From Prostheceraeus crozeri (Eukaryota; Platyhelminthes; Polycladida; Euryleptidae), in NCBI GenBank assembly GCA_907163375.1, contig CAJQUW010008753.1, forward strand, positions 620,001 through 684,000: DNA of 64,000 nucleotides. The letters run 5' to 3'. A program made the position numbers and the translations under genes. Under the pieces are notes generated by a model. The model was not told the DNA's origin and made no database searches. It saw only the letters and a list, made by a program, of their open reading frames with translations. Below, one piece after another: positions 34,805 through 47,289 of this stretch (position 1 is its first letter; each line of letters begins with the position of its first letter).

Positions 34805-36013
34805 CGTTCCGTGAAATTGAAATTTTTTAACACAGCTGAGGATTGGAAAATTCACGACGTATTGCAACACATTGACATCACATGTAAGCCACATATTCAC
34901 GGGTAATTTGAACGTTATTATACTAGATAATTAATTAGATTTAAAAAAATTAATTACATTGCATCTTGAAACACAAATATAACTGTGCCTTCCAGAGACC
35001 TTCACATTTTCACGATGCTCCCCACTATATATTCAATTTTTTGCCAATTAATATTTGCCTTGAATGTGTTGCGAATATATGACCCCGAATCTGTTGCGAA
35101 AGTCTAATTATTGAGGAGTTACATTAATTGAAATGACCCTGAGGATCCAAACTGAGATAGTTTAAACAATAAAAAAGCAAATATATAGAGCAAATTTTAA
35201 TTGCTGACCACACTCACTTTTTCGCGGTGGATGTGAAAAACTACATCAAAATCGCGTTTGTTGTCAATTAGAGTCTACAAAGAAAAACACAATGATGGTT
35301 GGAAGAGCTAGGGAACACAAATACCGACGACAAATACCTTCGGCAGACCATATCCTTATAAAAGTTAAGAAATCTCGTGAAAATTTTGATTTCTATCAGT
35401 GGACCTGCAATATTTTTATCACGCTTCATTATTTGAATAATTATTGCCCTAAAAATTATTGCTATGTTTAATAAATCTACTTAATTTCGACAACATTTGC
35501 AAATATTACACAACATTTCATTGACTGATAAATCTAACAAATCACTCATTCTGTCCACCCAAAGTCAAGCATATTGTAGTGTAGAGGCAAAAGCGAAGTG
35601 ACAAGAACTACACAACGCTAAAGTAGACAATAATTTTTGAACAACTTTTAATTCAAACTACTTGCTATCATAAACGTAAATCAATGATTTATATGTTCAG
35701 TCATTGTCTAAAGAGACAATTTTTGCGTTTGCATTGAGAATAGCATGGGTAAATACACAATCGAGAATATCGATCAATATTTGAAGTTACATAAAGAATT
35801 GTAACATCAGTTTTAATGTCACACTCGTCATACAGTAATGACATTCATAAAGTAGAGTAATTAAATGAATTGTTTTACTACAGTACACATTTTTTAATCA
35901 GCGTTGTAAAACGTAAATCAAATTTAAAATGTACCATATGATAATTTTCGGAAACCCAAAAAAATACAAAGAATATGAAGAAGAAAATAATCATTATCTA
36001 TTAAGAGACTGTA
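34805..36013. other. Non-coding part of the palindrome arm
   Basis: Mirrored at 37231-38442. AT-rich, with no supported gene; probably the 5' leader of the CACTA-2 accessory gene. Confidence 0.5.
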
Positions 36014-36017
36014 TCAA

Positions 36018-37228
36018 CCCTGGTTTCCCGAGATTGGATAATATTGCATGATGCATGATCACGTGGTTGATCATGGTAAATTAAAATATATATTGTGTGA
36101 TAATTTTCAACGTGAATTACTCGAAATAGATACGCCTATCATTTGTGCTTTCAATGTTAATCAGAGCTTTCATATTCTACCATTTTTGTAAAAAACATAT
36201 TTAACGACGAGTAATGCAAGAAAAACATCCATGATGCATGATCGTATGGTTAATCATTGATAACAGAAACTTATATTGTGCGATCATTTTAATCTTCAAT
36301 TTATTCAAAATAGATGTATCAATCATTGATGCTTTCAGTACTAACCTTAACTCGTATTTTCTACAATTTTTGTAGAACAAATGTAACGACATGTGTTGAC
36401 AAGAAAAACATCCATGATCCATGTTAACGTGGATAAACATTGAAAACGAAAATCATCAGAAAACAGATAAATCTTTCTACAAATTATTGTATACAAATAA
36501 ATCTATCTTGAAAAACTGAAATGTTAGCTACATCACACGTATGAAATTTCAGATATGAAAACGAAATACACTTGCAAAAACATGCTTAGGCCTGATTTGA
36601 TCTGCGATAATGAAAAGGAATAAATGAAAATGGAAAATTTAATTCAACGAATTCAACGCACCAAAATTCACTAGCCTAGAGCACATTGGAGAATTTTCCA
36701 CTTTGAATTAAAATTTTATGAAATCATTTTATATATAATTCATAAGAATAATGATTTAATGATAATATATTTCCAGAATACGTGGAATGCAGCCTGTTTC
36801 CGGTACAGACCATTATAAACCATTCACACATAATATGTCATTGCCTCTAAACTGATCTTTACAGACTATATTTGCTAACAACTTTTACGCAGACAGAAAT
36901 AAGAAAAAAGTAGTTGTTCCGAGTGGATAGTGTTTATTATTAGACTAATATATAGCCTGATAATTAAAAATATACCTTTTGCTCAGGTCTCATAACATTA
37001 CAGATTTTCTTGACTTTAAATTTTAACATGTTGGAACGTCAAATATCAAAGAAGTCAGAATGGTCGATTGGATTGTTCAGGTCACTCTCTGGATTACTTT
37101 TGTTGTTATATACTTCTTTCTATTCTTCAGTGTTCTACATTGTTCTACGTGTTGTTTATTCCTACCATTGTCTTCTTGTAGATTTCCATTCATCTGATGC
37201 CAAAATCCTTTCTTAGAACTCAACACTT
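36018..37228 (+). repeat. Palindrome centre = left 1.2-kb terminal repeat of CACTA-2
   Basis: Inverted copy of 49474-50684, nearly identical. It occupies the palindrome spacer almost exactly (arms end at 36013 and begin at 37231). It contains repeats of CATCCATGAT(G/C)CATG next to (T/G)GGTTAATCAT-type sequence. Short frames here (36201-36440 minus, 37010-37216 plus) are shared with the other copy but show no motif, so I do not call them. Confidence 0.85.
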
Positions 37229-38442
37229 GCTACAGTCTCTTAATAGATAATGATTATTTTCTTCTTCTTCATATTCTTTGTATTTTTTTGGGTTTCCGAA
37301 AATTGTCATATGGTACATTTTAAATTTGATTTACGTTTTACAACGCTGATTAAAAAATGTGTACTGTAGTAAAACAATTCATTTAATTACTCTACTTTAT
37401 GAATGTCATTACTGTATGACGAGTGTGACATTAAAACTGATGTTACAATTCTTTATGTAACTTCAAATATTGATCGATATTCTCGATTGTGTATTTACCC
37501 ATGCTATTCTCAATGCAAACGCAAAAATTGTCTCTTTAGACAATGACTGAACATATAAATCATTGATTTACGTTTATGATAGCAAGTAGTTTGAATTAAA
37601 AGTTGTTCAAAAATTATTGTCTACTTTAGCGTTGTGTAGTCCTTGTCACTTCGCTTTTGCCTCTACACTACAATATGCTTGACTTTGGGTGGACAGAATG
37701 AGTGATTTGTTAGATTTATCAGTCAATGAAATGTTGTGTAATATTTGCAAATGTTGTCGAAATTAAGTAGATTTATTAAACATAGCAATAATTTTTAGGG
37801 CAATAATTATTCAAATAATGAAGCGTGATAAAAATATTGCAGGTCCACTGATAGAAATCAAAATTTTCACGAGATTTCTTAACTTTTATGAGGATATGGT
37901 CTGCCGAAGGTATTTGTCATCGGTATTTGTGTTCCCTAGCTCTTCCAACCATCATTGTGTTTTTCTTTGTAGACTCTAATTGACAACAAACGCGATTTTG
38001 ATGTAGTTTTTCACATCCACCGCGAAAAAGTGAGTGTGGTCAGCAATTAAAATTTGCTCTATATATTTGCTTTTTTATTGTTTAAACTATCTCAGTTTGG
38101 ATCCTCAGGGTCATTTCAATTAATGTAACTCCTCAATAATTAGACTTTCGCAACAGATTCGGGGTCATATATTCGCAACACATTCAAGGCAAATATTAAT
38201 TGGCAAAAAATTGAATATATAGTGGGGAGCATCGTGAAAATGTGAAGGTCTCTGGTAGGCACAGTTATATTTGTGTTTCAAGATGCAATGTAATTAATTT
38301 TTTTAAATCTAATTAATTATCTAGTATAATAACGTTCAAATTACCCGTGAATATGTGGCTTACATGTGATGTCAATGTGTTGCAATACGTCGTGAATTTT
38401 CCAATCCTCAGCTGTGTTAAAAAATTTCAATTTCACGGAACG

Positions 38443-41400
38443 ATGTCGCGTCCCATTAGGAAAAGAATAGCAGCTAAATCAAAGATTCCAGTTGACTTTT
38501 CAGACACTTATTTTTGTTTTGTTTATGAAAAGTGTCAGAATGATGAAAAATATTCCACAATCAATTTCAATTCGAGATTTCTTACGCTAACGACAGAGGA
38601 GAAGGAAGATTTGAAAGTGGTGAGTTGATTAAGTAGGCATTTAAGTTGTCAGAAATGTGGACGACCCTTCTAATTGAGACCCGGAGATGAATTTAGTAAA
38701 TTAGTGATAAATGATTTTTAAGGGCATTGCATTTCACAGTAATATCATCGGTTTTTATCTTAGTGATCCATGCAATTTAAAAACTATTGATCTAGTTCCG
38801 ACGAACAAGTTATGTAAGTGAACCTAAATTATAATCTGAACTCGATGTTGTACGTGAGCCTAAGTTAAGTTAACTTTATCCTTTTTTGTCTTGATACGAC
38901 TGCCTGCATTAGTAAACATTTCATTTTCTGAAGAGTACCTTCCTACGTTTATAACACTAATTAATAGAAATTACTGCCGTACCAGTAGGTAATGACAGGG
39001 TTGTTGCCGATCATAGAAACTTTTTTTTTTTGAAATATCGTGCATTACTGAAATTCTTTTCTTACTGAAAACTTCACTAAACCCTGTTCATGCGTTGTTT
39101 GCGTGCACTTTTTATCGTAGAGGAAAAAATATACATTTGATTTGTGATCTTAAATATTATGTATCATGAATTTCTTGTACAATATTATGGTATGTATATA
39201 TGTAGGTTAAGGTGGATGCTGTATTTCCTGTGTTTCTTTTTGTACAAGTGGTTGACAATGATTTTTTTTGTTAATCTCACAGGTAATAGGCCTTCGTCAG
39301 ATACTGATGTGCTCGATTCAACCGACGAGGAGTGTAGTCCTACAAATAAAATGAGAATATCCAAGAAAAAAAGACGCACCAATCCATCCAAAACTGGCAA
39401 GAAACGAAAATTTCAGGGTTTTGATTTCATGCTCATCGAATATTTCCTGTATTTGTATACTAACATTATGAAAATTTATCAGGCGTTCCACGCAATTTTA
39501 AACAACAAGACGGAAAATAAGGTTTCTGAACACAGCTTTTTGATGTTCAGAAATAGTCATTTCCTAACATGTCTCGAGTTTCTGAATCCAATATATTAGT
39601 TTAGTCGGTGCACTACTACACACCATTGGTATCAGATTTTGCGCTTTTTTAAAAAATCGAACAATTTATGGTTACACGCGCGGCAAATGTAAACCAAATT
39701 TTAGAATGTGACATAGTATATCAACTTTCTTTTTTTAGTGATTATGCAATATCTTAGTTGATAATTTTTTTGAATACTGAGAAACTTTATCTGAAACCCG
39801 TGATTTTCAAAGTCCCTGTTCCTATTTTCTGTCTCATGGTTAATAAAATCAATTTCTTTTGCGACTACTTCAACTGATCAATGTCCATCCTATGTATACT
39901 TATATAATATTTGAGCTGAAGCAGAGTTTGACTTAGTTACTGATTCAACTGGAAATATATCAATTCGAAAATTGTCTTATGTGTAACACTATTGGTTAAC
40001 ACGAATGTAAACTAATGTTACACTAACCAGGGTTGCCGCGTGTACATGAATTGTACATGAAAATGAAAAAGTGTACATGAAATTCATGATGTACATGAAT
40101 TGTACATGATTTTTTAGATTATTGAAATTAATACGTGTACATATCGACAAAAGTTGATCCTTTTTTCAGAAAACTTGAATTTAAGAATTTCAAATATGGA
40201 GCTGTTGTAGCTTTTGAAGGTATGAATATTACTTCTGAAATGAGTCAACAAGATAATTTGAATGTCAGTAAACCTCTTTATATGAACGTAATTGAAATCT
40301 TTGGGTCACTTACTACGAGCGTATATTTCATGTACGAAGCAAATATATGTCACATTTTATCCTTGTGCGCAAAACGCACCATATTTTCAGTGATCTAAAC
40401 AAAAGAATGTCTGCATTACAGATACCATGGCTAAGATTGCAAGTGAACAAGCACTAGTCACGTCACTGAAGGCTCGATTAGGACATTCTCGATACTTATC
40501 GAGTGAGTCTAATGTAATTTACTGAAAGTATTAGCGGTGAGTCCGTCATTATTACAACAAACAATCCACATCAGCTACCATGTATTTTTTATACATGTAT
40601 ATTCTTGCTGGTGAACAAAGTGGAGTAATCACCAAAATTGAAATGCACACGTGTCTAAACTTTCAGGATAAATTCTCAGCATTAAGGAATTAAAATGTTC
40701 CTAATTAATAATGCATAAATCATATGTCTGTTTGTATGTATCGAAGAATAATTTGGCACATCCATAGAAACTTCTTTCATATACAATATCAAGTTCCTTC
40801 ATATTGTATTTTCAGTACCATCAGTCGTAACATCAATGGCAAGCCAATCAGAAGAAGACGTGATAGAGACAGGTATCACACAGGTAGACAGAGTTATGAC
40901 ATCGACACCACATGTTCAAGAATCCGAAGCTGGAGGTATGTATGAAAAAACTGTTGTCGCAGTAACCATCTGTCTGAATTTGTTACTTTTTTAGAAACTT
41001 TGAAAGAATGCATGAAGAAGAAAATGGATTTGATGGAGCGGAGGCTTACCCATAAGATGAATCGAATGATAGCTGTTTTCAATCAGTCGACATCAGTTAC
41101 AATCAAGCAGTTCGAAGATGAAGTGAGCACATCATTAAGTGATCTAATTGTTTTTGAAGAATCTGATGACGGTCTTGTATAAGTATAATCAAGCAAGAAA
41201 GACATCGTTGGCCTAGGTTAAGACATTAGAGGCATACTTTTGAGTTATTAAGTTATTGTGCATTATTGATGAACGCAAAAGTGTTAAACACCCAAAACCG
41301 TTGCATTCTCGAGGTACATCGGAATCACATGACACGTTTTACTTATGATGCCTAAGCCATGAATAGTTATATAAGTGATGTAAAGAAAATTGATATAATA

Positions 41401-42240
41401 AGCTTTGTTGAAGAAAAGGGATGAGACTTTATCAATTATCAAGATAGGCTAATTGCATAATCTCATTTTTTCAGGAAATCCTTGGTATAGATGGCAACTT
41501 CTCGTTAAGCACAATTATCAGCAACTCACCAAGATTCATGCGAGAATATATACGCTTAAAGCATGGAGGTGGATATCTCATATCACACATAGTAGACTCT
41601 CATTGCGGATTAAGCTCGCAACGAAGTCAAGCTTCGTTTGATGATGTTTCGGATTTCAAGCGTAAGTGTCGCAGTATTCGCAATTATGTAATGGTATCAG
41701 TATACTTGTATATTAATATCACCATGTGATATATTCACGGGGTTTAAGTATTTCGTTAGAAGTTATCGCCTTATGTTCCATACTTCAAATGTAATTATAC
41801 TTAGCTATTTGATTACTACTGATAATACGTATGACGAATGATAGAATAGTGGCATTAGGAAAATTGCACATTCAGTTGCTAAGTAGACAAACTAATGAAA
41901 AGTGAATGAAAGAAGATACATAAAGGCATGACCGTATAAGTCGATTGGTGGTAGGATCACTTTTCGGTAACTAGACGCTGAATGTATTGCTTATGAAATA
42001 TTCTGCCAAAGAATTTCTGAATTTTTACTCCATGCTTATTAATAAAATTCTTTACAGTCCTATTCGCACAACGTTTCTCTTCTAAGTATATTTGTGATAA
42101 ATGTCATCTTTGTATTTCCAGGTGTACTACAGAAAAGTTGCAACATTGCCCCCGCTCAGTTCGAATCCGTCTGGAAGGAGGTCAAGGCATCTTTGAATCA
42201 ACTGGCGAGGGACGAGAAGAGAAGATTGTCCAACGAATAG
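38443..42240 (+). CDS. CACTA-2 accessory gene (at least eight exons, family unrecognised)
   Basis: Proposed exons: 38443-38619 (MSRPIRKRIAAKSK, basic), 39283-39417 (acidic, then KKKRRTNPSKTGKKRKF, a likely nuclear signal), 40170-40219, 40422-40502, 40816-40935, 40995-41176, 41475-41661 and 42122-42240 (stop). The last six join in frame at consensus GT/AG sites, strong evidence for a real gene; the joins from exons 1 and 2 are not reconciled and may need another exon. The middle reads FKYGAVVAFEGDTMAKIA (small beta-like block), then a Ser/Glu linker, a helical MKKKMDLMERRLTHKMNRM segment, and a C-terminal domain with SPRFMREYIRLKHGGGY and ending NIAPAQFESVWKEVKASLN. The end resembles the last helices of BEN domains, but weakly. 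Lies upstream of the transposase on the same strand. Confidence 0.55.
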
Positions 42241-42778
42241 CGAAGAACTTGTTCTTATCTGTTTTCTCATCACTGCTTCCATCATTTCAAAGAACTTGGT
42301 ATGTTCCCCTACATGAATTTACATCTCCACATAAATAGTTGTACTCACGGTTTACTTAGTTTTGCCACACGTAAGTTCAGTTTTCTTTTGCCTTACAGTG
42401 TACAAGATACTTTCTATTTTCTATCGAAAACTCGCATTTACTATCGCATTTTTTACATCACTTTTAAGAGTCGTCATTACTATTTCATTTATTAGCATTG
42501 TTTCGCACGACACAGATATTCTGTAACTTCTGATATTTTTTTACTCAGACATACATTGTTATCATTCGCAATCAATTGTTGTTTAATTGTATTGTTTTTA
42601 TGTAATTCCATTACACATTGTTAAATCCATACTACGAGTACATTGCTTCACCGGTTAATGGTGTACATGTAATGTTTTATGTATAATGTGTCTCAACTCT
42701 CATACGTTACATGAGAAAGTAAAGCTCATTAGTAAGAAAAAACATTTCCAATCAACTTGTATTTGTTTTTCTATGTAA

Positions 42779-42904
42779 GTATGGGATTACATGTATTGTT
42801 CGATTTGGCCGCCATCAGCTTGTTGAAGTGTGAGATTGCATGTATTGTTGTTCGATTTGGCCGCCATCAGCTTGTTGAAGTGTGGGATTGCATGTATTGT
42901 TCGA
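42779..42904. repeat. 62-bp tandem repeat (right arm copy)
   Basis: Mirror of 30350-30475; GGCCGCCATCAGCTTGTTGA occurs twice 62 bp apart with a third partial unit. Confidence 0.8.
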
Positions 42905-43178
42905 GTTTATTGTCCTATTTCTCACTATTTGCTTCGTGTGAGGCCTGAATCAAATTTGCTACAGAAATGTTCAGACGTTTGCTAAGGGGCTGATAAACCT
43001 GTGTTTAATATCCATGTCTAGGAAATAGTCCCTTATTTTGTTGTGTATAACGTACCGTTTACTTGAAGAAAGGTGGTTATAAAACAAACAAGAACTTCAC
43101 GTACCTTTCATATAACTTGCTATATTTCATCCTTTGCATTTCATAATGTACGTACATGTGTGTTTCGTAAGGCGATGC

Positions 43179-43557
43179 ACATGAGCCAATCCACGTGGTC
43201 TGTCACGTTCCTAAATTGTTCAAAGTCTTATACTAGGCGTGCTCAAAGCATTCTAGCATTCAATACAAACAGATATAATTATCATGAATGAGCCAGGTGT
43301 TAGGATACCTTAAAAAATGTAGTTGTGATTTTATTTCTGCCATACCTACATGTATTTCTCAGGACTCATTTAAAAAGCGGTCAGTCACGTTCTACTGTGG
43401 GGAGTTGGTGAGTACAGAAGACCTAACTACCTTTTTAAGGTACCTTAACACCTGGCTCATTCATGAAATATAAAAGTTCGATGGTTTGAGTGCGCTTGGC
43501 ATAAGACTTTGCACGATTTTGGAACGTGACTGATCGCGCAGATTGACCCACATGCAA
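43179..43557. repeat. Foldback/MITE-like inverted repeat (right arm copy)
   Basis: Mirror of 29697-30075. It lies immediately upstream of the transposase exon, so it could affect its promoter or splicing; no direct evidence. Confidence 0.65.
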
Positions 43558-43602
43558 CACATGGCTAAACTAATTATTCTTTCAAAAATGATTTTATTTC
43601 AG

Positions 43603-46144
43603 ATGAATGACAACTTCGATGAAACTGTGTCCGATCACAGCTACAAATTCTCAGAAATTTCAAATTCAGATGGTGAAGATATCGAAGCCGATTGCTTTTC
43701 TTCATTTGAAGATAGAGAAGAACAATATTTGTCATCAAACTATTCATCTGTAAGTGAGAAAAGTTTCACTGATTTTGAAATAGGTAGCCATTCATTTGAC
43801 GGTTTCGATAGTAGCATTGCAGACTATGAAACGCGTGATATAGATCGATTATCCAATGGTGATGAACCTGGTTTGGATAATTTCAATATATTTCAATTCC
43901 CTGATCACTCATCCGAATGCTTTGATATTTCCATAAGTGAAGAAATAAGTGATGTACCGTCAGAGCCTTATTCTGAAGAAGCTGGTTCTAAACTATCTCA
44001 GGTAGCTGATGATGACACTGATTATGACCGACTAATGTCTATTGTAGGTACTTCTGGGTTGTCTGAAAATAACCGTAATCATTGGGAGAATGAAGATGAA
44101 GATTCTGAAGCTTCATTCCATGTTCTGACAACTTTTCATAATATAGAAAGCATCCATATCAAATCTGCTTTGATTCACATTTGGTGCATTGATGCTGGAG
44201 TTTCAGAAGCAGCGCTTGATCGATTTCTCAAATTACTGACGATAATACATCCCAATAATAATTGGCCATCCTCGGTGAAGCGTATGATGTCTCTTACACG
44301 TCTGTTTTTCAGTGAAGCTGAGGAAATCCATATCTTCTTCACATGTAGTGCTTGTGGCAAGAGTGAATGTTTAAATGATACCCATAATAATCGTAATAAA
44401 GTGTTCGTTCCCTCTCTAACACATCAGTTGTCTCAACTATTATCGACTAAGTTTTCCAAGGTCACCGAGTATGAGTGCATTTTGAGGCGATTCCCTGGGT
44501 GTGATGTTCTGTGCAGCAATTATGCCGTGAGGAAAAATCTAATGAGATATGGAGATTATGTCGTTCATCTTCATTTCTTGGTGTGCGCCGATGGTGCAAG
44601 TTTCTTTAAATCTACTAGCGTGTCGTTTTGGCCAATTCAAGCACAGTTACTAAACTTAGCCCCAACTGAGCGGCAGAAATTCTCCAACACCATGCTTCTA
44701 TGCTTAGTGGAATCTGAGAAAAAGCCTGATTTTGATCATGTAATTTCATTATTATTTCAAGCATTACCGAAATCCATGAACTTCGGTGATTATCAAGTTC
44801 GTTTGCATTTTTCATTCTTTACAGCAGATCTCCCGGCAATGGCAAACATATGTGGTTTAAGACAATTCAACGGTGCATTCTCATGCCCCAAATGTCTCCA
44901 TCCTGGAGAGACTGTTCATATTTCACAGAGAGGTCATGTCCGTTGTTTTCCGACTCAGCCAGATGGAGTGGTTCCTCATCGAACTAGTGAAAATTACCTT
45001 GAGCATGCAGAGTTTACCCGATCAAGTGGTCAAATCATTTTTGGTGTTAAGAAGAAGGCATCTATTTCAGACGTGATTTCTTTTCCCGATGCTTATATAA
45101 TAGACCCTATGCACTGCTTATTTGAGGGTCAGGTGAAACAGATATTGTTGAGAATGATTAGCGGTTTGCGGAATGAGTCTTTTCATTTATCACAAGGAGC
45201 AACACAATGGATTGATGAGACAATAACACGTAGCAAGGGTCCGAAGGGGTACAGTATCCCTATGCCTCTATCAAAGCTTAATTCGTGGAAGGCCAAGCAC
45301 TTCAGGAATTTTTTCATGCATATGGCCATTCCGATTCTTGCGTGTGGTGCGTCAGGAACCGAGCTGAAATTATTTATTATCTCTCTGAGTGTCCTATATA
45401 ACTTACTATTTCATCACTCTTCATCTTTATTGTCGATTGACTATCTTATTAACATTGTGCTCGATAAGTTACCTAATTTATTCGGAGCTAGAAATATGCG
45501 ACTAAATTTTCACATGCTTTAACATTTTTGGACTCTTATCGAGAATTCGGACCAATTTCTAATGTTTAAATGTTTGGTTTCGAAAGTGCCATAGGAAAAT
45601 TCCAGCGACTACTAAAGGGAACTCGAGGTTATGGTTGGCAACTAGTCTCAAAATTCATGATCTGTCGACAGCTGAATGCGTTTCTGATTTCTCTGAATTC
45701 CGCTAATGTCCAAGCGGCGTTGGCAACTATTTCAATCAACTCAGAGGAAACAGGAATGTTATATAATACTTGGGAAGATGACCAAAAGAGGAAGACTGTC
45801 AACTCGTATGTATTGCGAAGGGATGGTGAGGTAGGGAATTTATTGAAATTACTGGTGACAGGGTCACTATGTATTTGTTGAAACCTGTACTGTCGGGTAT
45901 TTCATTAAGTCTACAAGAAGCTTCATATGCGCAAAATGAGCAGGAATGGATGCAAAGGCTTCAGGAAATAGTAAGGACGCATTCTCTCATTTTTTGCAAC
46001 GTATACAACATAACAAGGTATGAAAATAGAGATACCGTATGCATTAAGGAAATAATCGCACCTCTAATGATGGTTCCGGCACGACTGATGAGCGATAGGA
46101 ATGCTTACTTCCTGATTCCTATCTATGATTATATGCACGACTGA
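43603..46144 (+). pseudogene. CACTA/EnSpm transposase of CACTA-2 (right copy)
   Basis: The coding exon begins at the Met at 43603 just after a TTTATTTCAG acceptor. Residues 1-190 are Ser/Asp/Glu-rich; then SALIHIWCIDAGVSEAALDR, a Cys motif (TCSACGKSEC), LRRFPGCDVLCSN, FTADLPAMANICGLRQFNG with CPKCLHPGE, HISQRGH, a long middle region with DPMHCLFEG, a helical hydrophobic stretch and, after a one-base frame change at 45516-45570, a GFESAIGKFQRLLKGTRGY block. A second break occurs near 45838 (the left copy stays open there). The true C-terminus (FLIPIYDYMHD) is present at 46144. About eight residues differ from the left copy in 659. It should mobilise ends such as 36018 and 50684. Broken unless the first break is spliced. 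Confidence 0.75.
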
Positions 46145-46600
46145 TGTACAATGCTCATATTCCATCTGTCCGCCAATCCATGTGATGAAATTTCTCGTAA
46201 TACGTGCCACCTAGCAGTCCATGTCAATAGGTGAGTCACCAAGAATTTATTAATTTTCACAAATATCATATTGTTTGTGCTTTTACAGTGGGTCGCTTGT
46301 AAACTCGTGTCCTTGAGTCAATTATTAGTCCATTCCTAGGTATCCATCGGTAAGTTTCATTAACAGTTATACATTTTTTTGGATATAGGTGTAGTTTTCT
46401 TAAATGTCCTTTTATAGAGGCTAATTGGTGAATTCTCTACTTTTCATGTCGCTCACATGTCCTATTCTGTAAATTTCTTGGTGACGACATAAATGATTGG
46501 TTCATCGACATAAATTGATTGATCATCTGTTTTTTTTTATTTCGTAGATCCGACTTATGGAGTGCCTCATTAAGCCCCGTGCGGCAACAGGTGAGTCTTC
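46145..46600. other. Downstream sequence with short exon-like blocks
   Basis: Blocks bounded by ...TTTTACAG and GTAAGT (about 46289-46349), and by TTTCGTAG and GTGAGT (about 46548-46590), precede the 238-bp array below. They resemble 43-61-nt exons but no frame runs through them. Confidence 0.35.
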
Positions 46601-47285
46601 AAAAAATGTAATGATCATTTTGTTTTATTTCACATACCATTGCAGTAACCGCACCCTCGCACCGACTCTACATCCATTCCGATTTGTCTATCGGTGAGTT
46701 TCTGCTAAATTTGATTGATTGATGATCATAAATATAATTTTGTCTGACATACTTTTGCAGTGCCTGTTTGAGAACTCCGTGCCCTTTCGTCAACTTAAGG
46801 CCCATTACCATGCATCAATGAGTGAGTTAAAAAAATTATATGATCTTATCAGTCATTTTGTTTTATTTCACATACCATTGCAGTAACCACACCCTCGCGC
46901 CGACTCTACATCCATTCCGATTTGTCTGTCGGTGAGTTTCTGCTAAATTTGATTGATTGATGATCATAAATATAATTTTGTCTGACATACTTCTGCAGTG
47001 CCTGTTTGAGAACTCCGTGCCCTTTCGTCAACTTAAGGCCCATTACCATGCATCAATGAGTGAGTTAAAAAAATTATATGATCTTATCAGTCATTTTGTT
47101 TTATTTCACATACCATTGCAGCAACCGCACCCTCGCGCCGACTCTACATCCATTCCGATTTGTCTATCGGTGAGTTTCTGCTAAATTTGATTGATTGATG
47201 ATCATAAATATAATTTTGTCTGACATACTTTTGCAGTGCCTGTTTGAGAACTCCGTGCCCTTTCGTCAACTTAAGGCTCATTATC
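46600..47285 (+). repeat. 238-bp tandem repeat with paired exon-like blocks
   Basis: The unit starting TGTTTTATTTCACATACC occurs at 46621, 46859 and 47097. Each unit holds two blocks of about 48 and 61 nt, each preceded by a pyrimidine tract and GCAG, and followed by GTGAGT. Conservation covers both block and spacer. Total 109 nt per pair is not a multiple of three, so a coding role needs frame shifting or skipping. Confidence 0.8.
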
Positions 47286-47289
47286 GCAC

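Larger units (their letters stand above)
27138..36013 (-). repeat. Left arm of an 8.9-kb palindrome
   Basis: Reverse complement of 37231-46115, with every sizeable frame repeated on the other strand at about 99% identity. The arm begins at 27138 (diverging from the right arm at 46115) and ends at 36013. It carries the accessory gene and transposase of CACTA-2. Small indels exist between arms (for example 3 bp in a GAA run near 35982), so the arms are not identical copies of one read. Confidence 0.9.
37231..46115 (+). repeat. Right arm of the 8.9-kb palindrome
   Basis: Mirror of 27138-36013. The match ends inside the last codons of the transposase at 46115. Beyond it the right side continues with CACTA-2 sequence, whereas the left side passes into the Maverick fragment. 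Confidence 0.9.

Noticed and set aside
36201..36440. 79-codon frame conserved in both 1.2-kb repeats
   Set aside because: Conservation follows from the duplicated repeat; no motif, no start context, and it overlaps subterminal short repeats.
27138..46115. Treating the palindrome purely as an assembly artefact
   Set aside because: Arms differ by scattered substitutions and small indels, and the outer junctions differ; an artefact remains possible and is stated as a check, but is not assumed.
46957..47184. 75-codon frame across the 238-bp array
   Set aside because: Crosses the apparent splice borders and exists only because of the repeat.
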